A DNA stretch of 64,000 nucleotides from Arion vulgaris (Eukaryota; Mollusca; Gastropoda; Stylommatophora; Arionidae). The DNA lies in assembly GCA_020796225.1 (NCBI GenBank), contig CM036775.1, positions 496,001 through 560,000 of the forward strand, written 5' to 3'. A program made the translations under genes and the position numbers. The notes beneath the pieces are model-generated. The model saw only the letters and a list, made by a program, of their open reading frames with translations, had not been told where the DNA came from and did not search any database. Position 1 is the first letter of the stretch. Each line of letters starts with the position of its first letter. Positions 1 through 64,000 of the stretch are shown here, piece after piece.

Positions 1-411
1 CATTAACCCAGTTTTGGTCATCATTGTTTGACGCTAACTCTTGCTCATAACATTACGCTATTCCTCTCAAAGGAAAACACAAAATTCTAGAACATGATGG
101 AGTTAACATATGTATGTATATCAACTGAAGATATACGGTAAAAATCGAAAGTGGTATAGTGCTGATTTATCTACAAGACAGATGGCGCTGTAGTAATTTA
201 TTCATATGTCGGAAGTAGAAAAACTGAAGTTAGTCCTGCGCAGAGTGAGAGGAGAACTTACTCTATTCGCAATATTACAATTGCATCGATCTATGAGAAA
301 TACAGAAACAGTAATGTAATATCAGCAAAAGCAGAATGAATGGAAATCTCAATTTAATGTGGATATATATTTTAAGGGACATATCTTAAAGAACAAAGGC
401 GAACAGTTACC
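1..411 (+). promoter_or_regulatory. Sequence upstream of the syntaxin start (5' UTR and/or promoter)
   Basis: This AT-rich stretch lies immediately upstream of the start codon, so it should contain at least part of the 5' UTR. I see no convincing TATA box, initiator or upstream splice acceptor, so neither a transcription start nor an upstream non-coding exon can be placed. The start codon has an A at -3, a favourable context. Confidence 0.35.
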
Positions 412-56732
<56,321 letters not shown>

Positions 56733-56870
56733 TTTGCCCAGACTAATCATGCAGAATGATTGGTGGGCAAACTATTACCTCTAAAACTGGGATGACATAG
56801 CTGGTAGCATTGAAGACAAAGTGATGTATCTGCCGTAAATATATGTAACTTTTGGTTATATCCATTGAAG
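56733..56870 (+). other. Start of the syntaxin 3' UTR
   Basis: Follows the stop codon directly. There is no AATAAA or ATTAAA in this stretch, so the transcript must continue into or beyond the SPIN-like element. Confidence 0.75.
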
Positions 56871-57214
56871 CAGTGGTTCTCAACCTGTGGGTCGCGACCC
56901 CTTTTGTGGGTCGAAGGACCATTTCACAGGGATCGCCTAAGACCATCGGAAAACACACATTTCTCATAATTAGAAATAAATATTTCATAATATATAATGA
57001 CATATTGTTTTTGTGACTAATCATTATGCTTTAATTATGTTCAATTTGTAACAATGAAAATACATCCTGCATAGCAGATATTTACATTAGGATTCATAAC
57101 AGTAGCCAAATTACAGTTATTAAGTAGCAGCGAAAATAATTTTATGGTTGGGGGCCCCACAACATGAGTAACTGTATTAAAGGGTCGCAGCATTAGGAAG
57201 GTTGAGAACCACTG
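56871..57214. mobile_element. SPIN-like (Space Invader) hAT element, non-autonomous
   Basis: 344 bp with perfect 16-bp inverted ends CAGTGGTTCTCAACCT and AGGTTGAGAACCACTG. Next to the left end is GTGGGTCGCGACCCC, and inside are CGCCTAAGACCATCGGAAAA, TTCATAACAGTAGC and AAAATAATTTTATGGTTGGG. These blocks match, from memory, the SPIN/URR1-type consensus known for horizontal transfer among tetrapods and into a few invertebrates. The flanking octamers CATTGAAG and AGTTAAAG agree at 5 of 8 positions, as for a decayed 8-bp duplication. No transposase. Confidence 0.9.
56975..56980 (+). terminator. Candidate polyadenylation signal inside the SPIN-like element
   Basis: AATAAA, 243 bp after the stop codon and the first canonical hexamer downstream of it. 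A GT/T-rich stretch (ATTGTTTTTGTG) follows at about 57003-57014. Use is not proven. Confidence 0.4.
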
Positions 57215-57363
57215 AGTTAAAGTAACAGATCAAAGGAAGAGAAACATGGATTGGATAGAAAATATGAGTAATGGATTATGAAGTATACATAGCAGATCAC
57301 CAGTTGGATTAATTATTCTGTAATTTCAATATATATTTTGTTAGTAGTTAATTATTATTTCTA

Positions 57364-57534
57364 CAGGGTGTTCAAGATAAAAGTAGCCTATCAATGGAGC
57401 CAACCTGGCATATATTTATGAAAATGAGAAGGTTCAGTTATGACGTAGTATAGGTCAAGGTTGTGTGATGGTGTGTAATTGTAATGCGGGAAGGGGCGAT
57501 GTAACGTACATTTTGAACACCCTGTAGTTTATGT
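57364..57534. mobile_element. MITE with TA target duplication, short copy
   Basis: 171 bp, ends CAGGGTGTTCAAGAT and TTGAACACCCTG, flanked by TA (57362-57363 and 57535-57536). Shares ATGAAAATGAGAAGGTTCAG and GCGGGAAGGGGCGATG with 24837-25085 but lacks about 80 bp of its right half. Confidence 0.88.
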
Positions 57535-57589
57535 TTACATCCTCAAATATTTGCTCATTTTGACCAGAATTAAGAAAGAGATCATATTT

Positions 57590-57815
57590 TAGCATGCATT
57601 GTGGGTATTCTCAGACACTGGAATGAGTTCGAGAATTAGGCATAAAGTTTGGACATGCCAGACTGTGTCATCTTCGTGGTAGAGAGAGGAGATATAGTAA
57701 TCAACTTCTCATGGGTACGGTGAGCAAATGGACTTTGGGATGACTGCTGCAGCGGAGGACAGAGCATAAATGGGAATACCCAATGTGCCATGATGTCGAT
57801 CGCATAACATAACAT
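57590..57815 (+). mobile_element. RNase H-type LINE 3' fragment
   Basis: Reads RELGIKFGHARLCHLRGRER, then SNQLLMGTVSKW and TEHKWEYPMCHDVDRI. Confidence 0.75.
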
Positions 57816-57966
57816 TGTGGGTATTCTACCATCTTGACAAGCAACAAACTACTATTTAAATGTTTTATTTGTTATGACCTCAACTTGTTCAAACCACTCG
57901 TCTTTTTTTTTTTTTTTGTAGCTGTTGATCATTATTATTCCCATGATATATGTATCTGTGTGCTTA

Positions 57967-58028
57967 TGTGAGAGAGAGAGAGAGAGGAAAGAGAGAGAGA
58001 GGAGAGAGAGAGAGAGGAGAGAGAGATG
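57967..58028. repeat. (GA)n microsatellite with AGG interruptions
   Basis: GAGAGAGAGAGAGAGAGGAA-type run. Confidence 0.95.
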
Positions 58029-58104
58029 TGATATAAGAACAAAAAAAGAATAACAACTAAAATAATTGAATATTATAATATCTTAAAATGAGAGTATGAT
58101 TATT

Positions 58105-58335
58105 GTTATCAGTGGGTGGGCGTCTGTGACTTATCGATAGCGAGCTCATACACAACCCAAGAGTACCTGGTTCAAACTCCGTGGTGGACAGTTTGGAGGC
58201 AAATTAGTTCCTGTTGATATTTACAAACGGTAAAAATTGACCTCACCGTTCTGAAAACAATGGCAAACTACTGACTCACTTACTGTGCTTGATGGCGACA
58301 TCTTGTAAAGGATACGTCATGATTTTCATTTCAAA
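58105..58335 (+). mobile_element. Possible tRNA-derived SINE
   Basis: B-box-like GGTTCAAACTCCG at 58169-58181, with a plausible A region (CTTATCGATAGCGAGC) 40 bp upstream. Only one copy in the window. Confidence 0.45.
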
Positions 58336-58661
58336 TGAGAAGGATCAAGAGAAAAGAGAGAGATATTTCAAATGAGTGAAGATAAAAATAAAATGCAGAG
58401 GATTGTTCCACAAAAAAGTGAATGTATGTAAACATACTGGAACAGTAAATCATCTGCTAATCAGTTTAACTCCTAGTGGAGCAGGGCAAAAACCATGTTT
58501 TTTACAAACCACTTATTTGGTCCACAAGGAGTTAAGAATGTTTAAAAAAGATTATGTTGATAGCATTGTAACTTATTTATCTTGTGTTTATTGCTCTTGT
58601 TTAACTTGAGTTTGACCATGTTAAACATGTGGACTTTTAACATTGTTTTATGTCATCATTC
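58336..58661. other. Unassigned downstream sequence
   Basis: Shares TTGGTCCACAAGGAGTTAA with the inverse of 51830-51855, so part is a dispersed repeat. No gene is seen. Confidence 0.35.
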
Positions 58662-58915
58662 TGCCCATGTGTTGCCGGGGCTCACAAGGGGAGTAAAGAA
58701 TAGTAGCACTGCCATCTACAAAGCATGTTGTAAGAGGCGATTACGATAGTGGCCTAGGAAAGTTACCCTAGTAAATAAAATACGTCACAGAAATCGGATG
58801 TGCTGGCCTACTTGTAGGCACGTAACTGGCACAACGACCATTGCTCTTAGGCTCAGATCACATACAAATCACAAAGAGTGGTTTAACAAGTGGTCGATAT
58901 AGAGAGTTTGGAGAA
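58662..58915 (+). mobile_element. SINE family A, full-length copy
   Basis: Head TGTTGCCGGGGCTCAC, core GCATGTTGTAAGAGGCGATT, tail ATCACAAAGAGTGGTTTAAC, end GGAGAAGAAAAAC. Confidence 0.8.
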
Positions 58916-59079
58916 GAAAAACATTTCCTCATTCACAAATACAAAAGTGATGCAAAAACTAGGAGTGGAAACAGAATATGACCTATTTTGAAAATGTATA
59001 TTTTTTAGAATGTTTGTTTCGATTCCTCATTTGCTAATAAAGAAGGCATACAAAAACTAGAAGCGAAAAGGCAATCCTT

Positions 59080-59425
59080 CTTTTTTGCTTCTTATTTTGT
59101 CCTTCTCTGCTTTTTTGTGCCATTAGGCATCGCAGGTTTAACTGATGATTGGTTTCCGTGATAGTGCACGATCGGTCGCTTGATATGTTGTGGTTTTGTA
59201 GAATTTTAAGATGTCTTTGACTCCATCAACCCATCTGTTTCTTGGTCTGCCTCTTCCTCTTGATGATTCCATTTTCAGGTTGTACGCTCTTCAACTGGTG
59301 TAGTCAGGTTCATTCTCGCCAAGTGGCCAAATCATTTGAGACTCTGTTTTTCAATGAATTTAACAACAGGTGTTGTTCCAACTGTTCTTCTAATTTCTTC
59401 ATTTCTTAGATGGTCTCTTTTTGTT
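59080..59425 (-). mobile_element. RTE-like LINE, C-terminal fragment
   Basis: The - strand reads KRDHLRNEEIRRTVGTTPVV, KFIEKQSLKWFGHLARMN, then a basic segment and KRPIVHYHGNQSSVKPAM. Confidence 0.82.
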
Positions 59426-59734
59426 TTATTTACCATTTGAAAAGAATGACACCTTCAAGTGACATGTAATTACATGATTACACTTTGAAAAGAGTATTAC
59501 TACAAGAAATAAACAAGTTTAACAAATATGGTCACATTAAAAGACATACATTGTTGATAACCATTTTGGAGGGAAAAGTTGAGGTCAAGAAAGTAATGGT
59601 AACTCAAAGATATAATTGGGAGTAGAGCATCAGAGTGTACCATTGTTGCAAGCAACAGAATTTGCTGGAAATTCATCGTAATTAACCATCATTGTTCATT
59701 TGAAGATCATCTTCATCGCACATCGAATATTTCC

Positions 59735-60170
59735 ATAATTACTCTGATCTCCTCCCAAGCATCCATTTAAGTGTGCTTAGACTAACAACTCCAGTTCTGT
59801 GCTGGTTGATGTATCTACTGGTGTTTTTCTCATTGTTTTCCCATCTTCTCGCACCTACATGGTTTTCCCATCTTCTCGCACCTACATGGTTTTCCCATCT
59901 TCTCGCACCTACATGGTTTTCCCATCTTCTCGCACCTACATGGTTTTCCCATCTTCTCGCACCTACATGGTTTTCCCATCTTCTCGCACCTACATGGTTT
60001 TCCCATCTTCTCGCACCTATTGGTATGCATAATTTGCTCAACCAAGATAAAGAATAGAATTTATCTCCGTTGAAATCTTCAGAGCGTATGTTTTCTCTTA
60101 GAGCATTGCAGATGTTGATTTTGTCCATAGAAGCTCCATTCTCGATCCCAGAATTGCATCCACTCAATCA
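59735..60170 (-). mobile_element. RNase H-type LINE 3' fragment carrying a 27-bp array
   Basis: The - strand reads GASMDKINICNALRENIRSE, SLSWLSKLCIPIGARRWEN, the array, then NTSRYINQHRTGVVSLSTL and KWMLGRRSE. Compare ITRLQELGLKIGVARKEQ...RTGMVSR at 5335-5450. Confidence 0.88.
59838..60022 (-). repeat. LINE-derived minisatellite, 27 bp x about 7
   Basis: The plus-strand unit TCTTCTCGCACCTACATGGT plus TTTCCCA encodes GARRWENHV on the - strand, in frame with the LINE on both sides. Units are nearly identical, so it is recent. Confidence 0.95.
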
Positions 60171-60636
60171 TGAATGTGGATACGGTATAAGCTGATGATG
60201 ATGTTATTTTGTTTCTAAACTTGTAATATTTTGTAAGTTATCACTGTTTGATTTGACTGAATATTTATCAAATCTGTATTGGATATCATTACTTAGATAT
60301 GCAATTTGTGGTTTGGTTATACAACTGTATTAACTGCAAGTACAAATATGCTCAAACAGGTGATCTGTGAGCAACATCTGCCTTGTGTAAAAAAAAATGT
60401 AGAATCAGACAATTAGTGCCATACCATTGTCATTATTCTGTAATTGTTGTCATATTTTTATGTCCAGTGCTTGCTATAATAATAGCTCTCAGATTTGTTC
60501 TATTTATAAACAATGCAACAAACACATTCAGAAGTTGCTGAAATAAAGAAATAGAGATTCGTATTTTAATAAGTGAAGCATTATGTCTGTTTTAAAATAA
60601 AATTGACCAACAATTTTTATGTTTTTCATATTTTCT
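60171..60636. other. Unassigned AT-rich sequence
   Basis: Several AATAAA-like hexamers (for example near 60540). No other content identified. Confidence 0.35.
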
Positions 60637-60640
60637 TTAA

Positions 60641-60936
60641 CTCTTTCCACACAGAGTTATTCCCTCAATTTTTAAACAGTTAATTCAAGGGAGGTTTAAA
60701 AAAAAAAATCCTAACTACTCGTCAATAAATAAACATATATATATATTATATACTAAATTGAAGAAAACTGGACAACCCAATAGAATAACAAGGTTGAAAA
60801 GTAGTAGAAGTAAAATAGTAGAAGTAAAACTAGAAAGACTTCTTATAAGGAAGCAACTCTATGGCGCAGTGTGCAGCTAATGGCATGCAACGGACTTCCG
60901 TCATGGCGCAGTGTGCGTCGAAAAGCGTGGAAAGAG
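60641..60936. mobile_element. piggyBac-like MITE with TTAA target duplication
   Basis: 296 bp between TTAA (60637-60640) and TTAA (60937-60940), with inverted ends CTCTTTCCACAC and GCGTGGAAAGAG. TTAA targets and ends like CYCTTT are typical of piggyBac. Near the right end GGCGCAGTGTGC is present twice. No transposase. Confidence 0.8.
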
Positions 60937-60940
60937 TTAA

Positions 60941-61446
60941 TCTTCCGTAAAATTAAAATTTTAAAGTACTGCCAGAAAATTTACAATTTATTCTTACCAA
61001 ACTCCTGTGAGGTTTTAATTTTTGGTCTGTAGTTGTTTTCTTGTCCTGTCCTGTATTTTGTGGGAAATTATTGCGTTCCAGATTTGAACGCACAACCTTC
61101 GGAATGAAAGACAAACAGCCTAACTATTTAGCCACAGAGACCGCTGGCTCTCTATTTGTAAGATTTCCAGAAGTAGTAATAGAAATATGAAATAGACCAG
61201 GTTAGAAAGTAATAGAATTGGAGGTTAAGGAGAGAATGGGCTGATTGATTGAACACATTCTCAGTAAGCAACCAATTTGCATAACCATATATGTAGTAGA
61301 CTGAAACCCACAGGGGAAGATATTAACAAAGAGGCCAAGAAATACCTGACTGTGAAAGAGGAAGTCAGAATGGTTTGAGTCTAGTGAGCAGAACTGTTGA
61401 TTACGGCCTAAAATAGAGTTTGGTGGAGAGCAACAAAAAAGTGTCT
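60941..61446. other. Mostly unassigned; tRNA-like SINE head at about 61080-61155
   Basis: On the - strand TGTGGCTAAATAGTTAGG and TGCGTTCAAATCTGG form the A/B arrangement of SINE D heads, without the D body. Confidence 0.45.
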
Positions 61447-61680
61447 AAGGATTGACTTCATTGCACTGTGTTTACCCTATATGGCTCGGTCCCTCTCTGC
61501 AGATATGGCACACCACCTGCAGATAATACAGCACAAACTCTGTAGCTCCAGCAACAATCCTACTGGTCTCTGGAAAAAATACATTTGCGAACAGAACATG
61601 GTCCGGAGTCGAACACACAACCTTTGAAAAACAAGGCAAGGGCGTAACCACTTAGCCACAGATACCCCTATAAAACTGGA
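61447..61680 (-). mobile_element. tRNA-derived SINE family D, best-preserved copy
   Basis: The - strand reads TATCTGTGGCTAAGTGGTTA (A box), TGTGTTCGACTCCGG (B box), then AGAGACCAGTAGGATTG and GGAGCTACAGAG. The far end is AAGTCAATCCTTAG. Confidence 0.82.
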
Positions 61681-61693
61681 AGTTAAGGAGAAA

Positions 61694-63415
61694 TAGGTAA
61701 ACACGTAAAAACAAAGTACTACAGTTTTACAAAATACATAAACAGTGACGATAAACAGCAACGTTTCGACCAAAAGGCCTTTATCAAGCAAACAATACAA
61801 CAAGAATGACGAATTTCGAGAACACTACAAATGGACGATTACATGTGGAAACATAAACCTATCTGATGAAAATCTGGGAATAAAACGAACAACGAAATGA
61901 GTGCAACACAAAAACCGAAAGTGGAAAAGGAGAGGAACAATAAACAATATAGTGGATAAATGACACATATATGGAGCAAACACACATATAGATAACAAGG
62001 CACGAGATAAGACAGTACTAAGAAGCATAGGAATGTAATGCGTTGAGTCCAAGAGGTCGCAAAGTGCCATAGAATGAAATAAAACGGTTCTCCAGGGCGA
62101 ATCGACTGCGATCATCGGAGGAACATGATTGGATGGCTGTGACCTGGACATCGTCAACTCCTGAATGGCCAGTATAATTGAAATGAGTGGTCACAGAGCA
62201 TTGGCGAATATCGCGTAAGTGTTGGGCGAATCGGTCACTGAGCCTCTTACCGGTTTCACCAATATAGGCCTTATGGCATCGTTTGCAGGTGATAGCATAG
62301 ATGATATTGCGGGACTCGCACATGAAACTGTCTTGAATGGTATAGGTAGCTTTTGGAAAAGAGACAGTACGGGTCTGTATTACATATGCACATGTATTAC
62401 AGCGCCGACGGCCACATTGGATGGTGCCAAAGTGACTCTGGATGTTAGGCTTGAGGCGACTGTGTACCAACAAATCCTTGGGGCTTCTGTCCCGTCTGTA
62501 CGCCACCAAAGGATAGTGTTGGAAGACTGAACGTGTCTCAGGATCAGACTGAAGAATAGGGAGATGATGGAATAAGACCTTTTCACCAGGGAACTATGAG
62601 GGTGGAAAGTTAAGATAAGTTTAACCCTGTCAGACTTGGGGTTTCTAAGTATGTGAGAGAGGGCCTCCTGGCGAGCAATTAGCTGAACCCGATGCATGGC
62701 AGATGTAAGCACATTCTCCGGGTATAGGCGCTGGCGGAAGAAATCAAGCATCTCATGAGCTCTATCAAGAAAATCGTCGTCCTCGCTGCAGAGACGACGA
62801 AGGCGTAAGAGTTGAGAGAAAGGTAAAGAGTCACGACAAGCCTGGGGATGGGAAGAGGTATACAGAAGAAAGCTATGTGTATCAGTAGGCTTGTAGTATA
62901 CTGATGTAGTGATAGTGGATAGGCTGATGGTGATAGTGATGTCAAGAAAATTGACACAGGAGGTAGAGATGTGAGAGGTGAACCGAATAGCAGGATTGAA
63001 GGCATTGATGAAGGTAATGAAGCGTGACAAATCGGCTTCAGACATATCGGTAACTTCAATACAATCATCGATGTATCTATGATACACGGACGGAAGAAGG
63101 CCATTATAGGTGTTCCATACTAAGTGTTCAAGATGACCCATGAATAGACGAGCATAGCTGGGTCCCATTTTAGTACCCATGGCGACCCCCACTAATCTGT
63201 TCGAAGAACTGGTCATTGAACTGAAAGGAGTTGAGAGTGAGAACTAGTTCTGCAAGACGAAGGAGAGTCGAGGTGGAGACAAGAGGGTTAGTTCTCCTGT
63301 CGAGAAAAACCTGGAGAGCTTGAAGTCCGTCAGAATGAGGTATAGAGGTATACAGTGAGCAGACATCAAGGAGGAAGAGGCGATAAGTCCTGCCAGGCAA
63401 CAACTTAATAGAAGA
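61694..63415 (-). mobile_element. Penelope-like element, 5'-truncated, RT plus GIY-YIG
   Basis: The - strand order: LFLLDVCSLYTSIPHSDGL (63350-63390), GTKMGPSYARLFMGHLEHL (63125-63180), YHRYIDDCIEV with catalytic D-D (63055-63090), VNFLDITITISLSTITTSVY (62890-62960), thumb (62600-62850), then the GIY-YIG part: CKRCHKAYIGETGKRLSDRF (62225-62290) and RFALENRFISFYG (62065-62105). Stop at 62018, then a 3' UTR (61694-62017) identical in type to the scattered PLE tails. Frame breaks occur near 63170-63215 and 62380-62510, and the N-terminal RT is missing. Known biology: PLEs use this endonuclease for target-primed retrotransposition. Confidence 0.93.
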
Positions 63416-63489
63416 AAAACAGACAAAGTGTGGTTAGTATCTTTCAAGAATGAAGGTAGTTTGATTTCTGCTTTCCTGTTTGTGCCGAC

Positions 63490-63790
63490 CTCTTCCCACA
63501 GTAAATTTTGGCCACCCCTGTGATGGTAGGTCTGACATTCTTACTGCGTGGCTAAATCTCCGAGGCAGATTGGCGGCCGCAGAATCTGTTATCCCATTCC
63601 ACATTGTGAGGGATTGTTGCACCATGTTATGCGCCTTATGGCCTGGTGCATCCGTTTTCTGCAAGCATTTGTTTCAGTTAGCATTCCCTAGCGGACACAT
63701 GCATCCGATTTCTGCCAGACCTCCGTAGTCATGCGTGGCAGGTAACAGTGATTCTATTCTTTACACCCCAAATTTGGGCCCGGTAACCAC
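63490..63790 (-). mobile_element. Dispersed repeat family H
   Basis: Shares TGCATCCGATTTCTGCC, AACAGTGATTCTATTCTTTA and ACCCCAAATTTGGGCCC with 5740-5835. Confidence 0.65.
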
Positions 63791-63889
63791 TGGGCAAGAC
63801 AGATCTAGAACACAACATAATATATGAATAAAATCGAGACAGCTGGCGACTGAGGTGCTATTATATTTGAAGATCAGTGATGAGGAACA

Positions 63890-64000
63890 AATTAAAGGCT
63901 GATGAAGCAACAAAGAAACTATACTTTCAGAATTCAGATATCTTCGCAGTATTTTCACAGAAGATGGTAAAATAGACAGAGAAATCAAGACTAGATGCCA
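63890..64000 (+). mobile_element. RTE-like LINE, cut by the window end
   Basis: Reads SRFRYLRSIFTEDGKIDREI then KTRC, matching SEFKHLGSIFTEDGKLDR at 21232-21285. It probably continues past 64000. Confidence 0.8.

Overview
The window is animal genomic DNA carrying one host gene, a complete neuronal-type syntaxin-1 gene on the + strand. Its coding part runs from the ATG at 412 to the TAG at 56732 in ten short exons, all bounded by AG acceptors and GT donors. The spliced product is 291 residues with a Sec1/Munc18-binding N-peptide, Habc bundle, Q-SNARE motif and C-terminal membrane anchor. Dispersed SINEs with a core resembling the MetaSINE/Ceph-SINE domain, long repeat-filled introns and Penelope elements suggest a mollusc, possibly a coleoid cephalopod. 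The lineage is inferred from memory of families and is not proven.

Almost everything else is repetitive. Intron 1 (445-23806) holds RNase H-type and RTE-like LINE pieces, an 18S rRNA/external-spacer fragment (8142-8705), two large 30-bp minisatellites and two nearly full-length RTE-like LINEs (12780-15715 and 19695-21870). Introns 2-5 hold PLE tails, tRNA-derived SINEs, a TA-flanked MITE, two mariner elements that each end in two inverted copies of their 3' end, and a non-autonomous hAT with a perfect 8-bp target duplication (31425-32504). Introns 6-9 hold LINE 3' ends, a nested PLE insertion with target duplication (43065-43353) and many tandem arrays.

Downstream of the stop codon lie a SPIN-like hAT element (56871-57214, probably in the 3' UTR), a second TA MITE, a TTAA-flanked piggyBac-like MITE and a 5'-truncated Penelope-like element with reverse transcriptase and GIY-YIG domains (61694-63415, - strand).

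Two patterns stand out. First, many minisatellites are in-place expansions of LINE coding sequence: the flanks continue the LINE protein in frame and the repeat unit is the LINE segment itself. In two pairs, related LINE copies amplified at matching positions. Second, the best-supported horizontal-transfer candidate, the SPIN-like element, lies 138 bp after the syntaxin stop codon and carries the first AATAAA after it. No tRNA genes, CRISPR arrays or second host gene were found.
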